This document shows, in pieces, positions 11,435 through 27,660 of a stretch of 56,834 nucleotides of DNA (position 1 is its first letter; every line of letters starts with the position of its first letter). The DNA comes from Myxococcales bacterium. GTDB lineage: Bacteria > Myxococcota > Bradymonadia > UBA7976 > UBA1532. Location: assembly GCA_020633515.1 (NCBI GenBank), contig JACKDM010000030.1:1-56834 (forward strand), given 5' to 3'. The notes beneath the pieces were generated by a model. It ran no database searches and was not told the DNA's origin. It was given only the letters and a program-made list of their open reading frames with translations. The translations under genes were made by a program, and so were the position numbers.

Positions 11435-12297
11435 CCATGGTCGCCCGCCGAGCCCCCCGCCACCCGAGCGCCGCGCCTCACCGCGCGATCGCCGCGGTGT
11501 GCGCGCTGCTCGGCGCGGCGCTCATCGGCCTCACCCCGGCCGCCGCGCAGCTCAACATCAACCCCAAGGAGATGGAGGGCGTGCAGATCGTCGAGCACCT
11601 CGGCGACAAGCTCCCGCTCGACCTCACCTTCCGCGACGAGACCGGCGCGCCCGTCCGGCTCGGGCAGTACTTCGGCGGCGAGCGCCCGGTGCTCGTCACC
11701 CTCGTCTATTTCAACTGCCCGATGCTCTGCAACCTCGTGCTCAACGGCGCGATCGAAGGCCTCCGCGGGGTCGACTTCACCCCCGGCGAGGACTTCGAGA
11801 TCGTCACCGTCAGCATCGACCACCGCGAGGGCCCCGAGCTCGCCGCGGCCAAGAAGAAGAACTACCTCGAGCAGTACGCCCGCCCGGGGGCAGAGAAGGG
11901 GTGGCACTTCCTCACCGGCGACGCCGAGCAGATCCGGGCGCTCGCCGACGCGATCGGGTTCGGCTACCGCTATGACCCCGACCGCATGGAGTATGCCCAC
12001 GGCGCCGCGATCTTCTTCGCCTCGCCCGAGGGCAAGCTCACCCGGTACCTCTACGGCATCCAGCACGAGCCCAAGCAGCTCCACCTCGCGCTCGTCGAGG
12101 CGGGGCAGGGCAAGATCGGGAGCGCCGTCGACCGGTTCATGTTGCGTTGTTACATGTACAACCCCGACAGCCGCGAGTACGCCTTCTACATCTGGGGCGC
12201 CATGCGTCTGGGCGGGCTGCTGACGATCATCCTCATCAGCACGATGCTCTTGATCCTCTGGCGGCGCGAGCGCCGGCAGAACTACGGCGCGGCCTGA
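11431..12297 (+). CDS. SCO1/SenC family copper chaperone
   Basis: A 288-residue thioredoxin-fold protein with a signal-like N-terminus (ending near AAAQ), the copper-binding pair CPMLC (about residue 97) and the third ligand His in MEYAHGAAIFF. A C-terminal membrane helix (LLTIILISTMLLILW) anchors it. SCO proteins deliver copper to the CuA site of subunit II, encoded immediately downstream. The start may be GTG 11431, overlapping the previous stop, or ATG 11437 two codons later. The helix at the C-terminus rather than only the N-terminus is common for SCO proteins in such ACIII-oxidase clusters. Confidence 0.9.
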   Translation: MTMVARRAPRHPSAAPHRAIAAVCALLGAALIGLTPAAAQLNINPKEMEGVQIVEHLGDKLPLDLTFRDETGAPVRLGQYFGGERPVLVTLVYFNCPMLCNLVLNGAIEGLRGVDFTPGEDFEIVTVSIDHREGPELAAAKKKNYLEQYARPGAEKGWHFLTGDAEQIRALADAIGFGYRYDPDRMEYAHGAAIFFASPEGKLTRYLYGIQHEPKQLHLALVEAGQGKIGSAVDRFMLRCYMYNPDSREYAFYIWGAMRLGGLLTIILISTMLLILWRRERRQNYGAA

Positions 12298-12342
12298 AGC
12301 CGCGTCTCGGACCGGGCCACGTCGGCCCTGGGAGTGAAGCGA

Positions 12343-13293
12343 ATGGCCAGCGAGAACGCCTCCGGTTCGTTCTGGATGCCCCCGCAGGCATCGACGGTCG
12401 CCGGTGATGTCGACGCGCTCTTCGACTTCATCTACTACCTCAACGTCTTTTTCTTCGTCGGCATCACCGTCGCGTTGATCTGGTTCGTCCTGAGGTATCG
12501 GCGGAAGAGCGAAGACCAGCTCGCGACCTCACAGGTCGGCCACAACACGTTGATCGAGAGCGCGTGGACCTTCATCCCGCTCATCCTCGTCATCGTCGTG
12601 TTCGTGTGGGGCTTCCGGATCTTCCTCGACCAGAGCGTCGCGCCCGAGGACGCCTACGAGGTCAAGGTCACCGCGCGGGCCTATGCGTGGCAGTTCAACT
12701 ACGACAACGGCGCGGTCACCACCGGCGACCTCGTCGTGCCCGCCGGCCGCCCGATCAAGCTCGTGATGTCGTCGGAGGACCTCCTCCACAGCTTCTTCGT
12801 GCCCGACTTCCGCATCAAGTCGGACGTCGTGCCCGGCCGCTACACCACCGTGTGGTTCGAGGCGCCCGAGCCCGGCGTGCATCAGGTCTTCTGCACCGAG
12901 TACTGCGGCGCCGGCCACTCCGGCATGCTCGCCAAGGTCACGGTGCTCCCGCCGGCCGAGTTCCAGCAGAAGCTCCAGAAGAACTTCATCGACGGTGACA
13001 TCCCGCCGGCGCAGCTCGGCGAGCAGCTCTACACCCAGACCGGCTGCACCGCCTGCCACAGCCTCGACGGCAGCGTCCGCGTCGGCCCGAGCTGGAAGGG
13101 CCTCTTCGGCTCGGAGCGCAAGTTCGCCGACGGCACCAGCGCCGTCGCCGACGAGAACTACATCCGCGAATCGATCCTGCAGCCGGCCAACAAGGTGGTC
13201 GCGGGCTACCCGCCCTCGATGCCCAGCTACCAGGGCCAGCTCCAGGAAGTTCAGATCGACGGCCTCATCGCGTTCATCAAGACGCTGAAGTAG
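12343..13293 (+). CDS. coxB: Cytochrome c oxidase subunit II with fused cytochrome c domain (caa3 type)
   Basis: A 316-residue protein with two N-terminal membrane helices (about 30-50 and 70-90), a cupredoxin domain with the CuA motif [12 protein letters not shown], and a C-terminal cytochrome c domain with CTACHSLDG. The fused cytochrome marks a caa3 oxidase, which can take electrons directly from ACIII. ATG 12343 is chosen because GGGAG at 12329-12333 is well spaced for it; an in-frame GTG lies three codons upstream at 12334. It follows the SCO gene by 45 bp in the same operon. Confidence 0.94.
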   Translation: MASENASGSFWMPPQASTVAGDVDALFDFIYYLNVFFFVGITVALIWFVLRYRRKSEDQLATSQVGHNTLIESAWTFIPLILVIVVFVWGFRIFLDQSVAPEDAYEVKVTARAYAWQFNYDNGAVTTGDLVVPAGRPIKLVMSSEDLLHSFFVPDFRIKSDVVPGRYTTVWFEAPEPGVHQVFCTEYCGAGHSGMLAKVTVLPPAEFQQKLQKNFIDGDIPPAQLGEQLYTQTGCTACHSLDGSVRVGPSWKGLFGSERKFADGTSAVADENYIRESILQPANKVVAGYPPSMPSYQGQLQEVQIDGLIAFIKTLK

Positions 13294-13306
13294 GCGGAGG
13301 ACCGAC

Positions 13307-14950
<1,644 letters not shown>

Positions 14951-14986
14951 TCGGCTGACCCGAGGAACGAGAGAGGACCGAAGACC

Positions 14987-15637
14987 ATGTCCAGCATCGT
15001 CCGACACAAGGTCGGCCATCACTTCTACGACGGGGCGCAGGAAGCCAGCTCGGCCAAGCTCGGCATGTGGCTCTTCCTCGTGACCGAGGTGCTGCTCTTC
15101 AGCGGCCTCTTCGTCGCCTACACCATCATCAAGACCCTCAACCCCGAGATGTGGGCCGAGGCGTCGAAGGAGCTCGACGTCACCCTCGGCACCGTCAACA
15201 CGGTGGTGCTGATCTCGAGCTCGCTGACCGTGGCGCTCGCGGTGCGGGCGGCGCAGACCAACAAGGCGGGCGAGAAGAACAAGCAGATCGTCGGTCTGCT
15301 CGTGGTGACGCTGCTGTGTGCGGCGGCGTTCCTCGTGGTCAAGTACTTCGAGTACAGCCACAAGTTCCACGTCGGCACCCTGCCCGGCCCCTACTACACC
15401 TTCGAGGGCATCTCGCAGCCCAACGCGCACCTTTTCTTCGGCGTCTACTTCCTGATGACGGGGTTGCACGGGATCCACGTCGTCATCGGCATGATCGTGC
15501 TGAGCTGGGTCACCATCCGGGCGGCCAAGGGCCACTTCTACCAGGACTACTACACCCCGGTGGAGCTCGGTGGCCTGTACTGGCACCTGGTGGACCTCAT
15601 CTGGATCTACCTCTTCCCGTTGCTCTACCTGGTGTGA
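14987..15637 (+). CDS. coxC: Cytochrome c oxidase subunit III
   Basis: A 216-residue membrane protein with five helices. Typical subunit III sequence: AKLGMWLFLVTEVLLFSGLF, NAHLFFGVYFLMTGLHGIHV and YWHLVDLIWIYLFPLLYL. It stabilises subunit I and its proton-entry path. AGAGGA upstream of ATG 14987 serves as ribosome site. It lies 36 bp after coxA and 7 bp before coxD. Confidence 0.94.
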   Translation: MSSIVRHKVGHHFYDGAQEASSAKLGMWLFLVTEVLLFSGLFVAYTIIKTLNPEMWAEASKELDVTLGTVNTVVLISSSLTVALAVRAAQTNKAGEKNKQIVGLLVVTLLCAAAFLVVKYFEYSHKFHVGTLPGPYYTFEGISQPNAHLFFGVYFLMTGLHGIHVVIGMIVLSWVTIRAAKGHFYQDYYTPVELGGLYWHLVDLIWIYLFPLLYLV

Positions 15638-15644
15638 GGACGAG

Positions 15645-16409
15645 ATGAGCACTCACGACGAGCACGCGGCGCACGCCGAAGGCAAGGATCACCACCACCA
15701 CGTCACCCCGATGCCGGTGTACTTCGCCGTCTTCGGGGCGCTGATGGTGCTCACGGCGATCACCGTCTGGATCGCGCAGTTCCACTTCGGCGCGGCCAAC
15801 ACCCTGGTGGCGATGCTGGTGGCGACGATCAAGGCCTCGCTGGTGGCCTTGATCTTCATGCATCTCCTCTACGACGAGCGGCTCAACGCGGTGGCGTTCG
15901 GCTTCGGGCTGATCTTCGTCGCCCTGTTCTTCATCTTCACGCTGGCCGACGTGATGACCCGCGGCTACATCGACCCGATCCGAGAGCCGGGGGTGATGCA
16001 GAACGAGCGGGTCGCGGCGCTGCGGCTGGAGTACGAGAAGCAGTTCCCGGTGCAGAGCGCCTTCCAGCCGGCGGCGCCCGGCGCGGGGCTGCCGGCCGAC
16101 GAGCGGCCCGCGGTGGTGCCCGACCCGAGCCTCGCGCCCGGCGCGACGCCCGGGGCCGAGGGCGCGAGCCCGGTCGAAGGCGCGGTCCCCGGCGTCGACG
16201 GCGCCGAGGGCGCGGTCGAAGGCGCCGAGGGCGCGCTGCCCGCCGAGGGCGTGATGCCCGCCGAGGGCGCCGCCCGGCCGAAGGCGCCGCCCGGCCGAGG
16301 GCGCGGCCGCGGTCGACGGCACCATCCCGCCCGCAGGCGCCGCCGATGGCGTCGTCCCGCCCGCCGAGGCGCCGCCCGGCCGAGGCGCGATCGCGGCGCC
16401 GGCCGGTGA
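15645..16409 (+). CDS. coxD: Cytochrome c oxidase subunit IV-like protein with long repetitive, frame-shifted tail
   Basis: Residues about 1-110 are a small subunit IV (COX4 pro type): a His-rich start (HDEHAAHAEGKDHHHH), then three helices (VYFAVFGALMVLTAITVW, TLVAMLVATIKASLVALIF, FGLIFVALFFIFTLADV). Known homologues end near there. Here the protein runs to 254 residues. Residues about 140-212 are Ala/Gly/Glu/Pro repeats of the EGA/PAEGA type, and from about residue 212 the sequence abruptly becomes Arg-rich (RGRGRGRRHH). The switch coincides with 17-bp tandem units at 16260-16309, which move the EGA-coding frame by one base per unit. The Arg-rich end is probably not the ancestral tail. Core assignment is firm; the true 3' end is uncertain. 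Confidence 0.8.
   Translation: MSTHDEHAAHAEGKDHHHHVTPMPVYFAVFGALMVLTAITVWIAQFHFGAANTLVAMLVATIKASLVALIFMHLLYDERLNAVAFGFGLIFVALFFIFTLADVMTRGYIDPIREPGVMQNERVAALRLEYEKQFPVQSAFQPAAPGAGLPADERPAVVPDPSLAPGATPGAEGASPVEGAVPGVDGAEGAVEGAEGALPAEGVMPAEGAARPKAPPGRGRGRGRRHHPARRRRRWRRPARRGAARPRRDRGAGR
16260..16309 (+). repeat. 17-bp tandem repeat in the coxD tail
   Basis: Two near-identical 17-bp units (GCCGAGGGCGCCGCCCG at 16260 and GCCGAAGGCGCCGCCCG at 16277) and a partial third at 16294. The GAG/GAA codon that reads EGA occurs at 16263, 16280 and 16297, in three different frames. Because 17 is not a multiple of 3, unit number decides which frame follows. Confidence 0.75.
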
Positions 16410-16992
16410 GGGGCGAAGCCGCCGCGGAGGACGAGCGCGTCCCCGGCGATCCGCCAACGCCCGCCAGCCGACCCGCCCCGCCCAGCCCGGCGGCAACGTG
16501 CCCGGCGAGCAGCCCGAGCAGCCGCGCAGCCAGCCCCGATCCAGCAGCCCTGAGCGCGGCGGCCCACCCGGCCGCCCGCCCCGCCTCGCCCGCCCCGCCT
16601 CGCTCGCCCCGCGCTCGCCCGCCCCCGCCTCGCTCGCCCCCCGCCTCGCCTCGCCCCGCGCTCGCCCGCCCCCGCCTCGCTCGCCCCGCGCTCGCCCGCC
16701 CCGCCTCGCTCGCCCCCGGCTGAGCTCGCCCCGGCTTCGCTCGCTCCGCCTGCCGCGCTCGGAACCTCCGCTCCGCTCACGGACCCGCTGCGCCGGCCCG
16801 CCCCGGACCCGCGCCGCCTCCAGCGACCCGCCGTCGACGCCGCCGCACCGCCCACCGAGCCGCCCCCCGACAACAGCGCCCCCGGCCGACCCGCGCCCCT
16901 CGCCGAGCGCCCCTCCCAGCCGATGACCGGTTGTTTCCCTCCCCCGCGTCTGCGACAAGGATCATCACCTCACCGCCGCCCCGGAGGCCTCC
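16410..16992. other. Low-complexity Pro/Ala/Arg-type stretch without a supportable gene
   Basis: Almost pure GC. From about 16560 to 16740 it is an irregular run of short units such as CGCCTCGCTCGCCCCGCG. All forward frames stay open for long distances with Pro/Arg/Ala-rich translations, and the reverse strand gives Gly/Arg/Ala-rich ones, so ORF length is no evidence here. It may be the decayed or mis-sequenced remainder of an extended coxD tail: frame 1 would run from 16297 to a stop at 16924-16926. The last 60 bp hold the candidate promoter of the next gene. Confidence 0.5.
16931..16959 (+). promoter_or_regulatory. Candidate promoter of the PH-like membrane protein gene
   Basis: TTGTTT (16931-16936), 17-bp spacer, GACAAG (16954-16959) with TGC directly before the -10, giving an extended -10. 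It ends 33 bp before the GTG start at 16993. Same layout as the elements at 3334 and 38058. Confidence 0.4.
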
Positions 16993-17679
16993 GTGTCCCA
17001 ACCCGCCGTGCCCCGGCCCGGGCCGCTCCGCGTCCCGGCGCCCGACAGCGTCAAGATCCGCAGCTACGCCGACGTCATCTACCTCTACCCGACCTGGGTC
17101 ATGTGCCTCGCCTGCGCCATCTGGGTCACCGTCAGCGCCCCCAGCGTCAAGGACCCCGGCACCTCCGGCATCCTCTTCACGCTGCTCTTCTTCTTCAACC
17201 TCTCGGTCATCGCCTTCGACTACACCCGGCTGACGAGCATCATCTTCGTGCTCGTGCTCGTCATCGTCGGCCTCCTCGCCGCCATCTTCCCCGCCGTCGG
17301 CGACGTCCTCCAGAGCGTGCTCGACCAGCCGCTCTACATGAACTCCACCTTCTACTGGGTCTGGTTCGCCGCGCTCACCCTCATCCTCGGGCTCGTGCTG
17401 CTGCGCTCGCGCTTCGACTACTGGGAGATCAAGAACCAGGAGCTCTTGCACCACCACGGTCTGCTCGGCGACGTCGAGCGGTGGCCCGCGCCCAACATGC
17501 GGATCACCAAGGAGATCAACGACGTGATGGAGTACGCCCTGCTCCGCGCCGGCCGGCTCGTGCTCATCCCCGCGCGCGAATCGCGGGCGATCGTCATCAA
17601 GAACGTCGCCGGCATCAACCGCATCGAGCGCGAGATGCAGGCGATCCTCGGCACGCTGCGGGTCGTGGACGGGGACTGA
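16993..17679 (+). CDS. Membrane protein with C-terminal PH-like domain
   Basis: A 228-residue protein. After a short soluble start it has four likely helices (WVMCLACAIWVTVS, SGILFTLLFFFNLSVIAF, TSIIFVLVLVIVGLLAAIF, FYWVWFAALTLILGLVLL). The cytoplasmic C-terminal half (about 140-228: EIKNQELLHHHGLLGDVERW ... RLVLIPARESRAIVIKNVAG) resembles bacterial PH-like domains in its strand pattern. That reading is inference from pattern, not from a known family name. GTG 16993 is preceded by CGGAGG. It follows the oxidase operon and may have its own promoter. Its stop is 1 bp from the stop of the convergent lipoprotein gene. Confidence 0.75.
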   Translation: MSQPAVPRPGPLRVPAPDSVKIRSYADVIYLYPTWVMCLACAIWVTVSAPSVKDPGTSGILFTLLFFFNLSVIAFDYTRLTSIIFVLVLVIVGLLAAIFPAVGDVLQSVLDQPLYMNSTFYWVWFAALTLILGLVLLRSRFDYWEIKNQELLHHHGLLGDVERWPAPNMRITKEINDVMEYALLRAGRLVLIPARESRAIVIKNVAGINRIEREMQAILGTLRVVDGD

Positions 17680-17680
17680 C

Positions 17681-18742
17681 TCAGAGCCCGAGCGCCTCGA
17701 GATCCAGCGGCTCCTTCTCCGGGTCGACGGCGGGCGGGGCGGGCTCGGCGGCCGGCTTCGCCGCCTTCTTCGCGGCCGCCTTCTCCTTCGCGAGCCGCGC
17801 CTTCTCTTCCTTGGCGGCCTTCGCCTTGGCGGCCTTCTCCTCGCGCTCGGCCTTGGCGCGCGCCGCCTTCTCCTCGCGCTCGCCCTTGGCGAGCGCCGCC
17901 TTCTCCACCTTCGCCGCCTTCGCCTGCGCCGCCTTCTCCGCCTTCTCCGCCTTGGCTTGCGCAGCCTTCTCCGCCTTCGTCAGCGGCTTCGCCGGCGGAT
18001 CGTCCGCCACCAGCGCCGGCGCCTCATCGGCCGGCGGCGCTTCCGGTTTCGGCTGGGTGCCCTTGGTCGGATCCAACACGAAGCGCCCGCTCCCCGCGTT
18101 CCACGCGAAGACCTGCACCACCCCCGCGCCGTCGAAGACGATCGCCGGCGCCCCGCCCACCCGCTTGCCGCTCCACGCCGGCACCATCGTCAGCCCCTCG
18201 GGCGTCGTCACCGTGAGCTGCTGCGCGAACGCCTCCCGCGGCGCGCCCTTCGACACCTCGAAGACCCGCAGCCCCCGGTAGCCGGTCATCCCGAACTCGC
18301 CCTGCTTCTCCTCGATCACCAGCTCCGGCACGCCATCGCCCGTCAGATCCCCCGTCGCCAGCGCCATCATCACCGGCCCCGGCGCCGCCGCCGAGCGCGG
18401 CACCGTGTCGAGCGCCACCCGCCCGGCGCCCCGCGAGAAGGCGAACGCCAGCTCGTGGTCGGGATCGAAGCGCATGTCCTCGCCCTCCTCCATCTCCTCG
18501 GGCATCTCCTCGGCGACCCGCAGGTAGACCAGCGCGCAGCCCTCGTTCGGCAGCGCCTTCTTCATCACCAGCTTCGCGAACTCCGGCCCGAGCCGCTGCC
18601 GCAGGTGCGCCTCACCGCCCTCGCACGGATCGGGCCCCGCCGCCACCGGCGCCGGCCCGCCCCCGCACCCGGCGAGCGCCAGACCCAGCGCCGCCGCCCC
18701 CAGCGCCCGCCCTGGCCGCCCGCCCGGAAACCACCGCCGCAT
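17681..18742 (-). CDS. Lipoprotein with TolA-like Lys/Ala/Glu helix
   Basis: A 353-residue lipoprotein with signal [16 protein letters not shown] (lipobox LAGC). Residues about 30-235 form a beta-rich region with an FG-GAP-like segment ([16 protein letters not shown]). From about 253 to 327 there is a repetitive charged helix made of [15 protein letters not shown] units, as in TolA-type spacers, followed by a Pro-rich end. This suggests a lipid-anchored protein that reaches across the periplasm or cell surface. ATG 18742 is preferred because it starts right at the signal peptide; ATG 18769 is an in-frame alternative. Function unknown. It is divergent from the E1 gene with 163 bp between. Confidence 0.75.
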   Translation of the reverse strand: MRRWFPGGRPGRALGAAALGLALAGCGGGPAPVAAGPDPCEGGEAHLRQRLGPEFAKLVMKKALPNEGCALVYLRVAEEMPEEMEEGEDMRFDPDHELAFAFSRGAGRVALDTVPRSAAAPGPVMMALATGDLTGDGVPELVIEEKQGEFGMTGYRGLRVFEVSKGAPREAFAQQLTVTTPEGLTMVPAWSGKRVGGAPAIVFDGAGVVQVFAWNAGSGRFVLDPTKGTQPKPEAPPADEAPALVADDPPAKPLTKAEKAAQAKAEKAEKAAQAKAAKVEKAALAKGEREEKAARAKAEREEKAAKAKAAKEEKARLAKEKAAAKKAAKPAAEPAPPAVDPEKEPLDLEALGL

Positions 18743-18833
18743 CACGCGTCGCCTCACATCCACCTCCATCGTCGGCCTGCGGCCCGCATCATCCGACCCC
18801 CGCGCGCGCCGGGCAAGCCTTCCGCCCCCCGCC

Positions 18834-18862
18834 TTGCGCCCGACGCCGGAACGGGGTAACAC
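18834..18862 (+). promoter_or_regulatory. Candidate promoter of the fused E1 gene
   Basis: TTGCGC (18834-18839), exactly 17 bp, then TAACAC (18857-18862), 43 bp upstream of ATG 18906. Moderate match to sigma-70 boxes in an otherwise extremely GC-rich divergent intergenic region. Weak evidence alone. Confidence 0.3.
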
Positions 18863-18905
18863 AACGCCCGCGCACCCCCCCACCGCCGCACCCCGGAGGA
18901 ACGCG

Positions 18906-21017
18906 ATGGCGCACCAGAGCCCGCCCCCCGCCACGCTCGACGCCGACGCCCTCGTCGCCGCGCTCCGCACCATGTACCTCTCGCGCCGCCTCGACGACCG
19001 CGAGATCGCGCTCAAGCGCCAGAACCGCATCTACTTCCAGATCTCCGGCGCCGGCCACGAAGCGATCCTCGTCGCCGCCGGCCTCGCGCTCGACCCCGCC
19101 CGCGACTACACCATCGCCTACTACCGCGACCGCGCGCTCATGCTCCAGCTCGGCATGACCGCCGACGAGATCCTCTTCGCCGCCGTCGGCGCCAAGGCCG
19201 ACCCCAACAGCGGCGGCCGCCAGATGCCCTGCCACTGGAGCCACCCCAAGCTCAACGTCATCGGCAAGTCGAGCTGCGTCGGCACGCAGTTCCTGCAAGG
19301 CGTCGGCGCCGCCGAGGCGAGCTGGTACCGCGAGCGCGTCGAGGCCGCCGCCGAGCAGATCACCGGCCACGGCGACGAGGTCGTGCTCGTCACCACCGGC
19401 GAGGGCACCACCAGCGAAGGCGAGTTCTGGGAGGCGCTCAACACCGCCTGCGTCAAGGCGCTCCCCGTCGTCTTCCTCGTCGAAGACAACGGCTACGCCA
19501 TCAGCACCCCCGTCGAGGTCCAGACCGCCGGCGGCTCGATCAGCAAGGCGCTCGCCGGCTTCCCCGGCCTCCTCGTGCGCGAGGTCGACGGCTGCGACCT
19601 GCGCGCCAGCCACGCGGTCATGACCGAGGTCGTCGCCCACTGCCGCGCCCGCAAGGGCCCCGCGCTCGTACACGCCCACGTCGTGCGCCCCTACAGCCAC
19701 TCGATGAGCGACGACGAGCGCGCCTACCGCCCCGAGGCCGAGCGCACCGCCGAGGCCGAGCGCGACCCCATCACCGTCTTCGCCGAGCAGCTCATCGCCG
19801 AGGGCCACCTCGACGCCGCCGGCCACGACGCGCTCAAGAAGGCCGTCGACGCCGAGGTCGCCGCCGCCACCGAGCGCGCGCTCGCGGCGCCCACGCCCGA
19901 GCCCGCCGAGGTCTACGACCACATCTACAGCCCCGACGTCGACCCCACCAGCGCCGCCTTCGACACCGAAGACCAGACCCCCGAGGTCGACGGCAACAAG
20001 ACCATGGTCGACCTCCTCAACGCCTGCCTCCGCGACGAGATGGCCCGCGACCCCCGCGTCGTCGTCTTCGGCCAGGACGTCGCCGACGCCACCCGCGAAG
20101 AGGTCCTCGGCGAGTGCAAGGGCAAGGGCGGCGTCTTCAAGGTCACCCACGGCCTCCAGAGCCGCCACGGCGCCGCCCGCGTCTTCAACTCGCCGCTCGC
20201 CGAGGCCAACATCGTCGGCCGCGCCATCGGCATGGCCGCCCGCGGGCTCCGCCCCGTCGTCGAGATCCAGTTCCTCGACTACATCTGGCCCGCGTTCCAG
20301 CAGATCCGCAACGAGCTCGCCACCACCCGCTGGCGCAGCCACGGCGGCTGGAGCGCCTCGGTCGTCATCCGCACCCCGAGCGGCGGCTACCTCAAGGGCG
20401 GCGCGCCCTACCACAGCCAGAGCGCCGAGACCCTCTTCACCCACATCCCCGGGCTCCGCGTCGTGATGCCCGCCACCGCCCGCGACGCCAACGGCCTCCT
20501 CCGCACCGCCATCCGGTGTGACGACCCGGTCATCTTCCTCGAACCCAAGCACCTCTACCGGCAGACCTACAACAAGGCCGAAGACCCCGGCCCCGACTTC
20601 TGCATCCCGTTCGGCAAGGCCCGCCGCGTCATCGCCGGCGACGACATCACGCTCATCACCTACGGGTCGCTCGTGCACCGCAGCACCCTCGCCGCGCGCG
20701 CCGTCGCCAAGCGACGTGACGTCTCGGTCGATCTGCTGGACCTCCGTAGCCTCTCGCCTTATGACTGGAAGGCGATCGCCGAGTCGGTGAAGCGGACCGG
20801 CAAGGCCCTGGTGGTGCATGAAGAGAGCCGCGCCTGGGGTTATGGAGCCGAGATCGCCGCCCGCATCGGCGAGGAGCTTTTCGAGTGGCTCGATGCGCCG
20901 GTGCGCCGGGTCGCCGCGCTCGACTCCTTCGTCGCCTACCACCCCACCCTCGAGGACACGATCCTCCCGCAGGTGGCCGACGTGGAGGCGGCGATCGAAG
21001 CGATGGCGGATTACTGA
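18906..21017 (+). CDS. Fused 2-oxoacid dehydrogenase E1 (alpha + beta), branched-chain type
   Basis: A 703-residue thiamine-diphosphate enzyme. Residues about 10-340 are the alpha half with the ThDP motif [15 protein letters not shown] ... VEDNGYAIS. Residues about 365-703 are the beta half ([68 protein letters not shown]). In most bacteria these are two genes; here they are one chain. It decarboxylates a 2-oxoacid and loads the acyl group on a lipoyl E2. Similarity favours branched-chain 2-oxoisovalerate over pyruvate, but substrate is inference. No E2 or E3 gene is adjacent. GGAGGA at 18896-18901 supports ATG 18906. Confidence 0.87.
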   Translation: MAHQSPPPATLDADALVAALRTMYLSRRLDDREIALKRQNRIYFQISGAGHEAILVAAGLALDPARDYTIAYYRDRALMLQLGMTADEILFAAVGAKADPNSGGRQMPCHWSHPKLNVIGKSSCVGTQFLQGVGAAEASWYRERVEAAAEQITGHGDEVVLVTTGEGTTSEGEFWEALNTACVKALPVVFLVEDNGYAISTPVEVQTAGGSISKALAGFPGLLVREVDGCDLRASHAVMTEVVAHCRARKGPALVHAHVVRPYSHSMSDDERAYRPEAERTAEAERDPITVFAEQLIAEGHLDAAGHDALKKAVDAEVAAATERALAAPTPEPAEVYDHIYSPDVDPTSAAFDTEDQTPEVDGNKTMVDLLNACLRDEMARDPRVVVFGQDVADATREEVLGECKGKGGVFKVTHGLQSRHGAARVFNSPLAEANIVGRAIGMAARGLRPVVEIQFLDYIWPAFQQIRNELATTRWRSHGGWSASVVIRTPSGGYLKGGAPYHSQSAETLFTHIPGLRVVMPATARDANGLLRTAIRCDDPVIFLEPKHLYRQTYNKAEDPGPDFCIPFGKARRVIAGDDITLITYGSLVHRSTLAARAVAKRRDVSVDLLDLRSLSPYDWKAIAESVKRTGKALVVHEESRAWGYGAEIAARIGEELFEWLDAPVRRVAALDSFVAYHPTLEDTILPQVADVEAAIEAMADY

Positions 21018-21053
21018 GCCGGCCCTCGGCGCCGCCTCGTCGCAAGGGGAGTG

Positions 21054-26303
<5,250 letters not shown>

Positions 26304-26334
26304 GGCCACCATGCAGACCCGCGCGCGCCGTGAA

Positions 26335-26363
26335 TCGACCATACCTCCCGGTTGCGCTATGTT
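26335..26363 (+). promoter_or_regulatory. Candidate promoter of the double cNMP-domain gene
   Basis: TCGACC (26335-26340), 17-bp spacer, TATGTT (26358-26363), 36 bp upstream of ATG 26400. The 96-bp gap after the kinase gene is noticeably richer in A/T than its flanks. Confidence 0.35.
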
Positions 26364-26399
26364 GAGGAGCCGGCGGAGCGTGTACGGCGTGAGGGAACC

Positions 26400-27566
26400 A
26401 TGAGCGACCGACGACGTGACAAGGGGGTCGAGATCGACGACGAAGAGGAGGGCTTCACGTCGGCCGAGGTCCCGTTGATCCCGTTCTACTGGGCGGGCGA
26501 GCAGAGCCCGGGCAAGCGCGCAGAGCGCCACAGCGGCACCGGACGCCACGCGGGGGTCGTCAAACCCTGGGTCGGCGCGCTCGACCGCACGGCCGACGAG
26601 TGGTCGCGCGAGGGCTGGACCCACCGCGAGCTCGCGCCCGGCGAGACGCTGTGGGCGCAGGGCGATCCGGCCGGTGAGCTCGCCTGGATCGCCGGCGGCG
26701 AGCTCGCGGTGATCATCGACGAGCGCCCCGTCGCCCGCCTCGGCCTCGGCCACCTCGTCGGCGAGGCCTCGGTCTTCGTCGAGGGCGAGAGGCGCCTCGG
26801 CAGCATCGTCGGCGTCGCCGAGACCGAGCTTTGGACCATCGACCGCAAGCGCCTCTTCGGGCTCAAGACCACCGCGCCGCGCACCTACGACGCGCTCGTC
26901 GAGGCCGCGCTGCTCGCGATGGCCGAGCGCGTCGAGGCCGCCGACGCCCAGCTCGTCGAGCGCACGCAAGGCCAGCTCCCCGCGCCCCGCCGCGGGCTCG
27001 GCCAGGCGCTCGGCCGGCTGTGGAAGCGCCTCACCGGCGCGCCCCGCCCGACCGTGCCGCCCGGCATCCACCAGAGCCTGCGCGACCTCCCCGGCCTCGC
27101 CGAAGCCGACGACCGCATCATCCGCGCGCTCGCCGACGTCGTGCGCGCCCGCTACGTCGAAGACGACCACGCCATCTTCCTCGAAGGCGACCCCGGCGCC
27201 TCGCTCTACGTCGTCGCCGACGGCGCGCTCGCGATCCTGCGCGACGCCGGCGACGGCCGCGCCTACGAGCTCACCACCGTCGGCCCCGGCACCCTGCTCG
27301 GCACCGGCGTCCTCATCCGCGGCGGCATCCGCGGCGCCTCGGCCGTCGCCCGCGGCGGCACCTGGGTCTTCGAACTCACCCAGCCCGCCGTCGAGAAGCT
27401 CCCGCTCGACACCCGCCGCGCGCTCTTCGAGTCGCTGCTCGTCACCATGCGCAGCCAGCTCGCGATCGTCGACGCGCTCTTGACCAAGGCGCCCAAGAGC
27501 GAAGACGCGCTCGCGCTCGAAGAGGTCCTCGAAGCGCTCGGCGCCCTCCAGGCCCGCCACGCCTGA
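26400..27566 (+). CDS. Protein with two cyclic-nucleotide-binding (Crp-like) domains
   Basis: A 388-residue soluble protein. Two cNMP-binding beta-barrels are visible: about 65-175 (LAPGETLWAQGDPAGELAWI ... GHLVGEASVF) and about 235-355 (DDHAIFLEGDPGASLYVV ... GPGTLLGTGVLIRGG). There is no helix-turn-helix or kinase part, so it probably acts as a regulatory or scaffold protein. The first domain has GEASV at the phosphate-binding cassette but lacks the Arg of classical cAMP binders (RLGS follows later); ligand binding is unproven. ATG 26400 has GAGGGA five bases upstream; an in-frame ATG at 26352 is possible. Its place after the giant kinase makes a joint signalling role plausible. Confidence 0.83.
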   Translation: MSDRRRDKGVEIDDEEEGFTSAEVPLIPFYWAGEQSPGKRAERHSGTGRHAGVVKPWVGALDRTADEWSREGWTHRELAPGETLWAQGDPAGELAWIAGGELAVIIDERPVARLGLGHLVGEASVFVEGERRLGSIVGVAETELWTIDRKRLFGLKTTAPRTYDALVEAALLAMAERVEAADAQLVERTQGQLPAPRRGLGQALGRLWKRLTGAPRPTVPPGIHQSLRDLPGLAEADDRIIRALADVVRARYVEDDHAIFLEGDPGASLYVVADGALAILRDAGDGRAYELTTVGPGTLLGTGVLIRGGIRGASAVARGGTWVFELTQPAVEKLPLDTRRALFESLLVTMRSQLAIVDALLTKAPKSEDALALEEVLEALGALQARHA

Positions 27567-27660
27567 TCCGGCCTCGGCCCAGGTGGTGGATTCTCCTCGC
27601 AATCTGCCGCGCGGCGCAGTAGTTGAGGTCCTTTGCCGTGCGCCACGGAGCCGAAGCCGC

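Noticed and set aside
16498..16926. Pro/Arg/Ser-rich plus-strand ORF of 142 codons
   Set aside because: Repetitive sequence open in all frames; no ribosome site or family. Kept only as a possible remnant of the coxD tail.
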